DNA of 64,000 bases from Cheilinus undulatus (GCF_018320785.1 NC_054869.1:14022698-14086697); one strand, 5' to 3'; counted from the first letter of the stretch, positions 51,601 to 60,593 are shown. Notes: a model not told the origin generated them from the letters alone. A program made the numbers and translations.

Positions 51601-54101
51601 TTAGAGTGCAATTTTCCCCTCTTAGAATCTTCACAGAAGATCCATTTCCTGCACATATTTTTGGCCAATCACGATACAGCACATGAGCATCAAACTCAGT
51701 GACAGACATAAAGAGGGCTCCAGAAATATTTAGTAAAAATATCTGATTTGCCCTTTGTGGCTGGCTACACTAAAGACAATTAGGACTGATCTCACTGTTA
51801 AAGGCTTAAAAGGGTCCACTGATTTTGAAAGGATATTTTTACAAGAATATGTTAATTAGAAGAAAATGTTTACTTTATTTCTGTTTATTTCAATGTCCAC
51901 CCCCACAGCATCGGTCAGGAAAAAGCTGGCCCTTGTAAAAATGGAGTTGATGCCCCCTGATACATAGTATAGTTACTCTAGTTTAATATTACTTAAGTAG
52001 AAGTAAAAGTACTCATTTCAATTTGTACTCATAAAAGGACAATAACCCAAAAACATTACTCAATTACAGTAATTTGTATATGTAATAAGTTACTTTCCAT
52101 CCCTGCTAGACATCACATGCATACCCTCCCATGCTGATTGCTTACATTTTGCAAATTGAAAATCTCAACATTGTTTTGAGCTCCTTATAGTCAGCCTCTT
52201 GAATAAAACATAAAATATTTATAATAAAAACACATTTTTCCTAAGAAGTGCTGGTTAAAAAGTAGATACTTGGTCCTAATAGTTTTTATATGCATGCTTG
52301 TTTGCATTCAGTGTTTGCTTTACCAAGTACAGAGGCTACAGATGCTGCTACTCTCCTTTCAGGAGAAATGAAGTACAATCAATAATAACTACAGCCAGTG
52401 TAACCAAAGGACTAAAGATGGCAACGATGAGACTGTTTAAATGGGTGGGGGTGGAGGTTGGAATTAAACAGATGGTCTGGGAGTCATCTAATTATTTTGA
52501 TTAAATAAACAGATGTATGTGTGTTTATAAAGTTAACATGAATTATAATGGAATGTGTCACAGTAGGATTAAACAGTAAATTCCTCTAGACCATCTGCAG
52601 TGTAAACATGCAGCCTTCAGGGTTCCTCACTTGTTCACCAAGATGAATACAGACATCATAAAGAATTACAGGAGTAACTTTCATCCACTTAACAATCAGT
52701 AAAGGTCGAATACAGGCCCATAAGTATCAATCTATTCATAGCCTGCAGAGCTAAAAGATGCTGCGAAGCGCCCACTCACACCTACATGTGGTGGCTGACC
52801 AGCAGAAAAAGCACGCTTATTATTATCGCCTACAAGAACATCATGTCATCCTACTACACAAATCCTCCTCATCTCCACCCATGATGCTATCACGGCCAAT
52901 CTCTCCACCCAGCTCCTTCTGGGCACTTTTACATCTTCAACTCTCTGTTCTGCTGTTTTTTTGACTTCAATCATTAACAGCCTAGTTTCTTCAAGCATAA
53001 ATTTACATCAACTTTAACTTTAACTTTGAAATACTCCACTGACTTTGTCAAACTTCCTGAGCTGTTATCAGTCGAGGTACAAGAACAAAGAAAGGCTGCC
53101 ACTGTTGATATTCACAACATTATCTCTCACTGCCAATGCAGAGCTGTCAACAAGAATGCATTGAACCTTGCGTTGCTGTTCATGTTATTCTTTCCTCTCT
53201 GTTGACACACAGAGAAGTTACAACAATTAGTCCGGCTCAAACCGTCTCTACAGTCCCTGCTATGTCATTTCCCCAACTACTTATGATCTGGGTTATGAGA
53301 ATATTTTCTGCATTCCCGGTTAACCGTACAATAAATTTCCAGTGTTTATCCACTTTGATTCCCTTTTAAAAGATTCAAGGCTTAATTTATCATTGTCTGA
53401 GTGTTGGTTGGGCTTCAGCTGTGTTACCATTTTTCTTAAATTTGCAGCTGGTATTAATACTGTTGGAAATGATGATCTGCTGGGACAAAGGAGAAACATC
53501 GATGGGAAACTTTGGTTTGTTTTTGCAGCATCAGTGCATTCATCACTGTGAATCAATCACTGAATATTTCTCTACAGGCTGTGCAAACATTAGCGTACCA
53601 GTTCTCTCTCATTATCATCATCCACACTCCTTACCGTGAGCGCAGCGCCTGCCAGGCAGCGTCCACATCAGCATACAGGTTCTTCTCAGAGGGTTTCCCA
53701 GAACTCGCCCCATAACCCGAGTAGTCATATGAGAAGACATTGCAGTTTATCCTTGAACCAAGGCCGATGTAGAAACTGCTCATCTGGCCCAAGTCCACTG
53801 CGTTTCCATGGGAGAACAATAGCGTGTAGCGGGCGCTGGGGGAGCAGCGTACGAACATGCAGGCAATTCGGTTTCCTCTCGCTGTACGTGTCATGAAGCA
53901 CTCAATTGCGTCCTTCTCACGGGATGAGTACTGCCAGTCCGCACGATCTGAGAGGTGCAGCGTCCACCGGCTGCCACTCTCGTCACACATGAGGCTGTAG
54001 GTGGGCTCTGGGGGCAGGAAGGCCAGCTTGGAGGCGATCTTGCTTGGGCACGGTGGACAGCAGAACAGGCAACATAACTCGCTTAAAGATAAGTGATTCA
54101 T
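24644..54101 (-). CDS. abhd17b: Alpha/beta hydrolase domain-containing protein 17B (depalmitoylase)
   Basis: Coding exons in transcript order: 54101-53635, 25408-25229, 24863-24644; all GT-AG, phases 2 and 2. The product is 288 aa, the human ABHD17B length as I recall it. The N-terminus [20 protein letters not shown] carries the cysteine cluster C10, C11, C14, C15, C18 that is palmitoylated in the family and anchors it to membranes. The hydrolase fold follows: [14 protein letters not shown] with the oxyanion region, nucleophile S170 in GQSIG, D235 in HGTEDEV and H264 in GAGHND form the serine hydrolase triad. Known role: removes palmitate from substrates such as N-Ras and PSD-95 at the plasma membrane and endosomes. 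The lack of an extended insert near residues 35-60 and the [12 protein letters not shown] wording point to 17B rather than 17A. The start is preceded by an acceptor at 54112, so the first exon is non-coding and lies near 55.9-56.4 kb, but its donor is not settled. The first coding intron is 28.2 kb. Confidence 0.95.
24864..25228. other. abhd17b intron between the last two coding exons
   Basis: A short intron with a clear minus-strand donor (AAGTGAGTCC context) and acceptor (CACACCAAAG). Nothing else seen. Confidence 0.7.
25409..26680. other. abhd17b large intron, proximal part
   Basis: No frame, RNA gene or repeat boundary recognised in this part of the 28-kb intron. Confidence 0.45.
26690..27110 (+). 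repeat. Diverged copy of the 33.9-kb element family
   Basis: Segments such as CAATCAGAGCAACAAGACA near 26,722, GATGCTGATTGGTC near 27,008 and GGAGCTTTGCAAGATGGAT near 27,053 appear in the same order as in the copy at 33,913-34,473. Divergence is considerable and no ends could be fixed. Confidence 0.45.
27135..27639. mobile_element. Non-autonomous hAT-like element, 489 bp, with 8-bp target duplication
   Basis: The element spans 27143-27631. Its left end TAGGGGTCAACCCAT and the reverse complement of its right end TAGGGCTAGACCGAT agree at 11 of 15 bases. It is flanked by GTCATGAT (27135-27142) and GTCATGAC (27632-27639), 7 of 8 identical. The interior near the right end is rich in ATCGGCC words and has no transposase frame. 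Confidence 0.75.
27640..27935. repeat. Dispersed repeat fragment with a perfect DR1 motif
   Basis: Related to 19,925-20,215 (CCAGGGCTGCAGGCATTATG, TTTTCAGG). It contains AGGTCAAAGGTCA at 27807-27819, two AGGTCA half-sites one base apart. No coding content. Confidence 0.5.
27936..30130. other. abhd17b intron, little recognised
   Basis: Mostly unremarkable AT-rich DNA. A TTTGATACTAGTGCAGGTCA stretch near 28,650 resembles the repeat end at 22,650. No frame or RNA gene supported. Confidence 0.4.
30130..30390 (+). repeat. LINE/SINE-type 3' tail fragment
   Basis: Contains GATTGACTGGCAACCAGTCC, AGGGTGTATGTGCCTC, CCCAATGACAGCTGGCC and ends GGATAAACGGTATCAAAATG plus GATGGATG. This ending is common at the 3' tails of fish retroelements. 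The family is not named with confidence. Confidence 0.5.
30391..31140. mobile_element. Non-autonomous hAT-like element, about 734 bp
   Basis: The left end (30399 on) GTAGTGATTCTCAACTGGTG and the right end ...CCAGCTCAGGACCACA are imperfect inverted repeats of the vertebrate hAT type. The flanks GCATAAGA (30391-30398) and GCATTACA (31133-31140) agree at 6 of 8 bases. It inserted directly next to the retroelement tail at 30.1-30.39 kb. A shorter relative of its right half is at 23.29-23.69 kb. Confidence 0.6.
31141..32560. other. abhd17b intron, nothing recognised
   Basis: No supported frame, RNA gene or transposon ends. Confidence 0.4.
32560..32770 (+). repeat. RTE-like LINE 3' end fragment (tentative)
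   Basis: Carries GATCCAGGCGGTGATCTGGA, CCTGAAAATTTCATCAAAAT, CCGTCCATAACTTTTTGAG, an ACAAACAAAC-type tract and ACATAACCTCCTTGACAAAG, GTAATAA. I know this series of words as a common fish LINE tail, probably RTE/Expander-like. A second relative is at 36.0-36.28 kb. Confidence 0.5.
32771..33845. other. abhd17b intron, nothing recognised
   Basis: AT-rich intronic DNA without supported features. Confidence 0.4.
33848..34558 (+). mobile_element. hAT-like element copy A (ATCGGCC-rich ends)
   Basis: Both ends are rich in TATCGGCC words, and the right end GTCGGGCTCTAG at 34,547-34,558 is a terminal sequence seen again at 38,941-38,953. The core 33,913-34,473 is repeated in reverse orientation at 40,848-41,394. 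No intact coding frame. A 13-bp-arm palindrome sits at 33,926-33,956. Confidence 0.6.
34559..35980. other. abhd17b intron, AT-rich with fragmentary repeats
   Basis: A GGGTTGGGGAGTAACTAACT stretch near 34,826 and GATATATCGATAATATC near 35,229 look like ends of small DNA transposons, but no partner ends were found. No genes. Confidence 0.35.
35980..36290 (+). repeat. RTE-like LINE tail with (CAAA)n tract
   Basis: Related in word order to 32,560-32,770: ATCACCAAAATCTAATCGAT, TCCCTGAAAGTTTGGTGAAG, CTTGAGTTATCCTGTACA, then 11 tandem CAAA units at about 36,188-36,232 and ACATAACCCCCTGCC. The tract is a microsatellite. Confidence 0.55.
36291..38500. other. abhd17b intron, nothing recognised
   Basis: A repeat-like end AGATATCGTGACAGCCCTGG near 36,510 may belong to a hAT-type element. 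Short open frames show no family features. Confidence 0.4.
38510..38953 (+). repeat. DNA-transposon fragment ending GTCGGGCTCTAG
   Basis: Contains GATGTCGCTAGTTTTATCGC, AAAAGAGTTGCTAGAGGGG and ends with ATCGGCCCAATTAATTGGCC and GGTCGGGCTCTAG, the same terminus as copy A at 34.55 kb. Open frames across it are short; I see no transposase motif. Confidence 0.5.
39560..39890 (-). pseudogene. LINE reverse transcriptase remnant
   Basis: A 107-codon minus-strand frame contains [20 protein letters not shown], which lines up with the GVPQGSILGPLLFTLYINDI core of non-LTR reverse transcriptases (key residues Q-G then LYIN retained; P and L lost). No catalytic YADD survives intact. It is a short decayed fragment. 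Confidence 0.6.
40290..40690 (+). pseudogene. L2/Rex-like LINE reverse transcriptase 3' remnant
   Basis: The + strand reads, with stops and frame changes, as [48 protein letters not shown] and SSYHITI. These follow the order of the thumb region of L2/CR1-clade reverse transcriptases (LGVI.D, SRLDYCNSL, HITP). It is 5'-truncated and inactive. Confidence 0.65.
40848..41394 (-). mobile_element. hAT-like element copy B, inverted relative of 33.9-34.5 kb
   Basis: Its reverse complement follows copy A throughout: AACCTGACACGCCAGATGGA at the start, GTTGTCAAGTTCTGATAAAA in the middle, CGTCGCTGATTGGTCCTGTC and CTTTGCAAGGTTAC at the end. It lies beside a GTGCTGTCAAACAATTA end at 40,799, possibly a second element into which it jumped. 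Confidence 0.65.
41395..42139. other. abhd17b intron with short telomere-like repeat
   Basis: Contains AGGGTTAGGGTTAGGG at 41,665-41,680, too short to mean a telomere. Nothing else recognised. Confidence 0.5.
42140..43002. mobile_element. hAT-like non-autonomous element, about 863 bp
   Basis: The left end CAGTATTTCCCATACATTCA and the right end TCCTGTGGGAAACACTG are inverted (CAGTRTTTCCCA). Flanks are AT-only and no target duplication can be read with confidence. The interior has a GC-rich stretch near 42,165-42,480 and no intact transposase. Confidence 0.55.
43003..49930. other. abhd17b intron, long featureless part
   Basis: About 6.9 kb of AT-rich DNA. Frames are all short and unsupported. 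A small TCGAG-rich patch at 44,283-44,320 and repeated GGAATAGG words at 48,092-48,112 are the only local oddities. I see no RNA gene or complete transposon. Confidence 0.4.
50134..50730 (+). repeat. Perfect tandem duplication, two 297-bp units
   Basis: Positions 50134-50430 and 50434-50730 are identical base for base, 300 bp apart, separated by TGT. Both lie in the reverse transcriptase of a decayed LINE, giving the same 63-codon frame twice. Confidence 0.97.
50167..51310 (+). pseudogene. L2-like LINE reverse transcriptase remnant
   Basis: [19 protein letters not shown] and [13 protein letters not shown] match the conserved GVPQGS.L.PLLF core and following segment of L2/CR1-clade enzymes. 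Further on come [33 protein letters not shown] and [18 protein letters not shown], the thumb and C-terminal motifs. Stops, the missing YADD phase and the internal 300-bp duplication make it non-functional. It is 5'-truncated. Confidence 0.85.
51316..51967. mobile_element. Non-autonomous hAT element, 636 bp, with 8-bp target duplication
   Basis: The element spans 51324-51959, with ends CAGTGATCATCAAC and GTTGATGCCCCCTG (inverted, 10 of 14). It is flanked by ATATATAG (51316-51323) and ATACATAG (51960-51967), 7 of 8 identical. The inner CTGGCCCCCAG and AAAGCTGGCCCTTG words are also inverted. No transposase frame. Confidence 0.75.
52108..53630. other. abhd17b intron next to first coding exon
   Basis: No supported features apart from the splice donor at 53,634-53,633 (minus). 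Confidence 0.45.
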
Positions 54102-54114
54102 CCTTAAAACCCTG

Positions 54115-56150
54115 TGACAGAGAAAATGAGGATGGTTTAAACAGAACAAAATACATCCCATCAGTATAGAAACACAAGGATTTCTTTTAAAGTCTGACAC
54201 AAGAGAGAGATAAGATATGACAGCTTCTTCAAACAAGAGCAGCTGGGATCTCTCATACAAACTCAAACACCAATTTGCCACTTCATCCCCTGCAGATTGA
54301 TCACAAGGAAAACACCACAAGAGCACACTCCTGCCAAACAACTCTTGAATGATGTGCTCTTCGTGAATGTGAACACTTGTCATTTTAAGTGGGATAGCAG
54401 AGAGGGCTGAGACTTGGGGCTAAAGCCAGGCTTCTGTCCTTTTTTTTTAAAAAAAAACACCATCAATTCCCCTCTCATGAGAATGCGGCCTGCTTTGGCC
54501 AGTTTTATTTCAAAAAAAGAGAAAAAAAAATACAGCCCTGACCCTGTTTAGCTGCACAACCCCTCAGAGTTTTGACTTAAATGGCTTTCTTGTTTCCCTG
54601 TGCACCTGGACCCCCACCTAAGGCAACCTTTTAGATATTCCAGGTGCTTTTGAATTGCAGTAGCTTGCTCTGGAGATGAGGGGATTTGTAATTTGATTCC
54701 ACATAGCTACACATGCATTTATGAAAAGGCTGAAGCAGATTGATTTCAGCAATGGCATGTGCTTTGGATTGTATTTCTAATAAATTTGTTTTTGCATATG
54801 TGCAATTACTGCTGCATTTGGTTACTTTAACTAATTGATACATGAGGAAAATTCGATTTTATATTGTCCTTAAAGGAAAGACTCTGGTATCTGTGGTGTC
54901 ATGGTCTAGATCTCATGTATAAAAGCAGTTATCTGAATGTGACTTCCACGTCAAGCAAAGTTGCATATAATCATAGTCCTCTAACTGTCTGTGACAGTTT
55001 ATTTTCCCCCTCCAGGATACACCTGCATGTTGCTAATTCATTTTATTGCAGCCTCTGCAAGCTCTGCAGGTCTTGCAGCAGAAAAGCAGCCAACCAGAAT
55101 AATGCTATTTTTTTTTTAAACACTGCCTAGCAGTAGAAATGTGTAATGATGCACATCACCCAGTTAAACCATACAGCTATAAATAAAAGGCTACAAATTT
55201 GCAGTAAGTCCTGGGGGCCTTTCATGGAGGTACTCCACTGGTTCACTGATTCTTCTTAGCCTATTTACTGTTGTTTTCATTCTCTGACAAGCCTCCATGC
55301 CAAACCATGAGGGAAATTCCTGTCATCAAGGATTTTTTTTCTTGACCATCATTTCTAAGATCAGTGTTTTATCAACAATATTGATTTATTTGAGATAGTC
55401 ATCTCACTCTATTGTGTAATTTTACTAAAAGCAGGCCGTTGGAGATCAGAAGACAGGCATATTGCAGCTGGAAATCACTTGTGGCATCTTGACAAGACAC
55501 AGGTGACTTCAATTCTCCACAATTATCTGATGAGCTGCATATAAATAAATGGCTGAACAAGGGATTATTTTAAGGTGAATATTACTTTAAACCAAGAGTA
55601 ATGCTACCTCTGTAAGATTACCTGACAATCATAATGAACAGTAAAACACATAATGGATGTTATTTGCTTCCCATATTTCCCAGAATAGTCCATAATTTCC
55701 AGCAACGGAGACAGAATGGAGCCTCGCAGCGGTTTACTGTAAAATGGTGGTGGAGGCAGCAATGTGTTGAGAGAGATTAAAGCGACTCTTGGCTGGCTTG
55801 TGAAGGTTTAATATCCACTGACTGGACACAATTTACTCCAAAGTGTGATGCGTTAATTAGCAGGCAACAGCATTTATCATGCGTGCGCTTCTTCCTAGTT
55901 TAAACACAGCTAAAATATCATTGCAACATTACCTGGAAGGAGGCTTGTTTTGTTTTTCTTTCTATTTTGAGGTGACAGTATTGGCCAACGTCGTCGTGGT
56001 CAAGTGTTTTCTTCGCACCAAGCTAACTAATTTATCTTCTTCTGAACGCCGGGAGATTGACAAGGTTATCCTCGACCAGATTATCCTCTGTTTAGCGTGT
56101 TGTCACTTTGAGTGTGTATATCCCTCTTGGCACCACAGTTGTGAGTAACT
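54115..56150. other. abhd17b 5' intron (tentative)
   Basis: Sequence between the first coding exon and the presumed non-coding exon. A minus-strand donor candidate CCTTCCAG followed by GTAATG lies near 55,935, and others lie near 56,270. The choice cannot be made without transcripts. An 89-codon + strand frame at 55,879-56,148 has no family features. Confidence 0.35.
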
Positions 56151-56379
56151 ATAAGCTAGCAGCTTCGTCCTCCGGGGTCCAGACAGCCTCCGAAACTGGT
56201 TTCTTTTTCCTCCGCTGGGTTTTAACAACATATGGTCCTGAATGATAACGAGGTCGACTCACTCAATACCTTCAAGTCTTTACAGCCCTCCAGAGTCATG
56301 GGTGAAAACGAAAAATGTTTGAAATAAAGTTACTCCTTGTCACACATCCCGTGTTGATTCGCCAGACAGTCACGGCAGT

Positions 56380-56931
56380 ATCACTTGCCTCCGAAACATC
56401 ACCGCTGTCGTTGTGAAAATCACTCAGCTTGCTATCTCAGTTCGTAAGGAGGCATAGGATATGATTGACAGCTCCATTGGCCAATAATAGAACTGTTGAT
56501 AGAACGAGTCCACCAATCGCTGAGAGAACGGAAAATTCGGGCGGTCCGTTAAGACGCCGCAGGGTGGTGACCTAATATTTTGATTGATGTGAAGTACAAC
56601 CAATCAGTGTTTACTATTTAGATGAACGGTCCAATCAGCAGCGATTGCGGTACTTCTAACGTTCAGTTGTTGACGTCATTCTCTCAACGCTCTTTTCTTT
56701 TTTTCTTCAAATAAATACATATTTTTGTAGACTGTTTTGTATTTTAACTGAAGAGTCTTTAATTTGAATAATTTGAACCGTTTTGGGGAAAGTAAATTGG
56801 TACTTTTTAAAGCCACCTTTACGTCACAACAAATACTTTTTCTTCTTCCGGGTTATGGCTCGTCTCGCATTAGCGTGGTTTTTTGAGTTGAGTACACATA
56901 CAACATGTGTAAGTAAATTTTGTCCGATAAA
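56380..56931. promoter_or_regulatory. Bidirectional promoter of abhd17b and c9orf85 with CCAAT cluster
   Basis: Five CCAAT boxes lie within 160 bp: ATTGG at 56,476-56,480 and CCAAT at 56,481-56,485, 56,513-56,517, 56,600-56,604 and 56,631-56,635. CG dinucleotides are locally frequent. The c9orf85 start codon is 300 bp to the right and reads rightward, while abhd17b reads leftward from about 56.1-56.4 kb. CCAAT boxes bind NF-Y and are typical of divergent housekeeping promoters. Start sites themselves are inferred. Confidence 0.65.
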
Positions 56932-59900
56932 ATGAGTTCCCAGAAAGGTAATGTCTCTCGGTCTCGCGGCCAGAAGCATCAAAACACATCAGCATTCAAA
57001 AACGACAAGTACGGAGCGAGTGTTCACGTAAAGGTGTGTAAACTTTGAATTGTAATAATGTGTCATTTTAACTCAGCCAGCCAGGATAGCTACTGAACGC
57101 TACAAGAATGTCATTAAAGATCCAAAGAAGCCCTTATTTATTGGTTTTATACAGTTAACAACGTGTCCTTGAATATATACAACTTTATAGTTAATGTCAA
57201 GCTGTTAGTAGCAGTCCTGAAACTACAGCATCGTTTCAAATAGTGTATAAAGGTCCCCAGCTCCTAGCTTTACAGCCTATCCCTTTTTAAAAGTCACGTT
57301 TCATTATTGTTTTATTGCTTATTATTAAGTTCCTCCTTTGTATCTATCTTGCTGATCTTTCCTGCAGAGGGCAAACTCAAAGGTCCACGATGGGCTCTGT
57401 CAACATTGTAAAGGTGTTCTTGAGTGGAAAGTGAAGTACAACAAATACAAGTCTCTAACACAGCCCAAAAAATGGTGAGTATGCCTACTAACTGTATTAT
57501 TTTCACCACAAGGAATTGCAGTGTTACACTACAAATGCACATGACTGTACCAGGGTGGAATATAAGCACCTGCCACCAGCCAAAGGCAGGTAATTTTTCT
57601 AGCAGTGTCTTTCAATTACCAAATACTGGAGTAGGCAAATAAAAGTAGCATAACCTTACAGTGAGTTTGTCTCAGTTAACTGCATAAATTTGCTTTTTTG
57701 CTGCTTGTTCCTACTGACTTAATAAGCAAAGCCAAGCAAACCTACACAATCACTGAGTAGTAGTTCTCACTGCAGCTGGTGTATCTACTAAAGGTGTGTT
57801 TGATCCGATATCTTGCTCGTCAAAGTCCAAGCTCAGTTAAACAAAACCTGAATTTTGGCTTGTGACCACAGTAATTGCAGACAACATGTTAAATTCTAGC
57901 AGGTCGAACACTTACAGTGCCATGAAAAAGTATTTGCCCCCTTTCTGAATCCTGAGTTTTTGCATATTTATCACACTTAAATGTTTAGGATCATCAGACC
58001 AATTTTTATAATTCACAAAGACAACCCAAGTAAATACAAAATGCAGTTATTAAATGATGATTTTATTTATTAAGGGAAAACAATTTGGTTGACAAATGAG
58101 GCAACAGTTTGGATCATTTATGCACTAACTCTCTTATTAAACAGCCTGTAACCTGAATACTATAAGTCTTGATTATTATATTATACGTTATTAAATAATG
58201 CGGCTTGTTTAACTAGAGTGACTGGTAGATTTTTGAATACATCAGCTGCAGTGGTCCGTACACAAAGAAGTTAAATTCCAGCCCTGGTCACTGTGTATAT
58301 CTCAGCTGATCAGATCTGTGAATATGGAAGCACTTGACTCTGAAGATAAGTGTAAGTTAATCAATATGTTCATTTTTCAGCAAAAGACATGCAATGTGCA
58401 GGCCCACAGCACCTCTTTCATTATATTTCATTATAAAGCAATATATACTCTAGTATTCCAATTACTCTAGTAATTTGGAGGCCTTAGGCAAAGGCCAATA
58501 GAAGGCCCTTCCCCATTTAGCTAAAAGTAATAATTACACATTAATTTCAAAAAAAGTTTAAGTATCTATTGTCAAGTAATAAAACAAGACAGCTATAGAA
58601 CATAAAATCTGGAATATAGGCCTACTCCAAATACTCAACAGATCTACATCATCTCAAAGAAGAGCATAATAACTCAAATTCAAAACATCTAATATTTTTA
58701 CTTTTCCCTGGCCAGGTGTAGTTTATAAAAAATAAAAAATACATGCGCTTTGTTGTAGCAATATCTGTTGTTTTGAAACAAATCAAACATTTTAAATTCA
58801 TTGAATACAGTTTTACCACACAGTAATTAACCAATGGATTGTTTTAATGTATCCATAGGGATCTAGCTATGATTTACTTGATGTAAAGACAGTTGGTGTT
58901 TTTTGAGGGGCTTGGGCCTCGCTGTTAGAGCTCGGTTCCTGCCCAGGGACCTTTTTGGATAATTAGAAATGATTTTGATGCTTTTTAATTCACTCTTGGC
59001 CTCTTACTTACACTCAAAAATACATATCTTAATCATTAAAGCAAATGCAAGCCTTATATCAGATGTATGCCTTTAACAACTATATCTTGAGGTCCTTTGG
59101 TGCCAGAGGCCCCAGGCAATTGCCTACCTTTGCCTAATAGTAAAACCTGCTATGACTAAGGCTGTAAAATGTTCAAATTACCTAATTATTTTTTGATACT
59201 TTCCCATACCATACGTTTTTAAAGGATGCAGTATCCATTATTTTAATGTTGAGTAGTATGGAGAGGTGCTGAAGCTTTAAACAGCTGTATCTATTTTTCA
59301 AGACCAGTACTTAAAAGGGGGAAAAAGGTCCATCAAAGACTGCAAGGAACCTCCCGCGAACTGTAAAAATTGTGAAAATATGTTGGCATTGTTTTGGTGC
59401 CAAATATCATCAACATATTTGCACAGCCTTGACTGTGTTTTAGAGTTTGCTTGAGATTTTTGTTTATTAAAACCAACAAAATTCCTAATAATAAGTGTGT
59501 TCCTGTGTTTTTGCTGGGGTATCAAAACTGGTATCACAACGTAAGAACCTAATGTGAACTCCCAGCATCTGGGACAGAGATATTAAACTGGAATTTACTA
59601 CCAATGAAAAAGGAGCCAATGGTAACTTCAGGTACCGTTGTTGAATAATCTTCTCGTTCCAGATACAGACTTAACAGTGTGCATCAAACAGCACGAGACA
59701 TTTGTTTTTGCTTTGTTGGACTCAGAATACAGTCATCAGACTTGTAGAAACTTTTAACTCTGATGTGCAGTGAATGACTGGATCATTTATCTGCAATTGA
59801 ACTATGGGGGAACAAAAGACAGAATGATGCATTTTGTAATTTTTTTCTGGGTAAAATAAGGACATTTTGTGTAAATTTACTTCCCTTTCAGTGTCAAGTG

Positions 59901-60553
59901 TTCTCAAAAGACTGTAAAGGATGCATATCACATAATCTGTAAGCCCTGCTCCCTTCAGCTAGAGATCTGCTGCAAGTGTGGAAAGAAGGAAGATATCGTT
60001 ATCCCGTGAGTGGTCTTTTATTTAATCGATTGCTTGTGTGTAAAAAAATCTTATTCTGACCTCACATAAATCATCAACAACATGATGTATTTCTTTTTAT
60101 CTAAAAACTGAATTAAATCATATTTCTGTATATGAAACTCAGTGTTGTGTTCCTATAAAATGTACTTGCAGTGAATTTTGCTGCAATTCTGCCACCTTGA
60201 GGACAATGAGACACATTACAACCAATTCTCTTTTTTTGCTCTTGTGAGAATACAATATGACCATCAGAGTAGCTGAAATGTTGTTTATTTTCTTGCTACG
60301 CAGCATAAATTCTCAAGTGGACAAGAAAGAGGAGGAAGATGGTGTACAGGAAAAGAAAGGAGGTGGACGAGGGAAGAAGGACATGGATGACTTCGACAGT
60401 GATGATGACTTTGATGATGATGATGCTGACTTAAGTGACTTTGGAGATGATGCTGATGAAGGAGATGATTTGAAAAATGACCCAGAGCCAAAGAAGATGC
60501 AGAAAAAGTCTGATGTGCTCCCAGATGTATCTCGAGTCAAGCTGAAAGACTAA
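56932..60553 (+). CDS. c9orf85: C9orf85 homologue (DUF2039 family cysteine-rich protein)
   Basis: Coding exons 56932-57033, 57368-57474, 59892-60005 and 60304-60553; all GT-AG, phases 0, 2, 2; 190 aa plus TAA. The start MSSQKGNVSRSRGQKHQNT is the conserved family N-terminus. Four CxxC pairs follow: C45/C48 (CQHC), C70/C73 (CVKC), C86/C89 (CKPC) and C96 or C97/C99 (CCKCGKKEDIVIP), which suggest zinc binding. The tail from about residue 120 is lysine-rich then strongly acidic (FDSDDDFDDDDADLSDFGDD) and ends RVKLKD. I know the family only as an uncharacterised conserved eukaryotic protein, so no function is assigned. Human isoform 1, as I recall it, ends after DIVIP in a different, Alu-derived tail; this gene shows the acidic tail instead. 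It is head-to-head with abhd17b, as in human. Confidence 0.92.
57475..59891. other. c9orf85 intron 2
   Basis: A 2.4-kb intron. Besides the Tc1 fragment at 57.9 kb, no supported feature. Confidence 0.6.
57915..58105 (+). mobile_element. Tc1-like element fragment (left end)
   Basis: Starts ACAGTGCCATGAAAAAGTAT then TTGCCCCCTTTCTG and AAGACAACCCAAGTAAATAC, and continues to ATTAAGGGAAAACAA. This is the left end of a well-known teleost Tc1-type family with AGTGCC...AAAGTATT termini. It breaks off before any transposase. Confidence 0.7.
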
Positions 60554-60587
60554 AGATATTGAGAAGGATTTTTTTTTCTACATTTAA

Positions 60588-60593
60588 AATAAA
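60588..60593 (+). terminator. c9orf85: c9orf85 polyadenylation signal
   Basis: Canonical AATAAA 35 bases after the stop codon, followed by a TTTTTCAGTGGTG-type U/GU-rich stretch. The 3' UTR is therefore very short. Confidence 0.75.

Larger units (their letters stand above)
49932..52107. repeat. Composite nested repeat block
   Basis: The outer ends, AGAGGTGGAAAAGG at 49,931 and ACTTTCCATCCCTGC near 52,092, are inverted, and both are followed inward by AAGTAAAAGTA-type words. An L2-like LINE (about 50,160-51,310) and a hAT element (51,324-51,959) lie between them. The outer element may therefore be an older DNA transposon split by later insertions. No outer target duplication was readable. Confidence 0.5.

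Noticed and set aside
55879-56148. 89-codon + strand open frame next to the bidirectional promoter
   Set aside because: It has no conserved motif and probably overlaps the antisense of the abhd17b 5' region; GC content explains its length.
60285-60540. Histidine- and serine-rich minus-strand frames
   Set aside because: They are antisense to the repetitive aspartate codons of the c9orf85 last exon.
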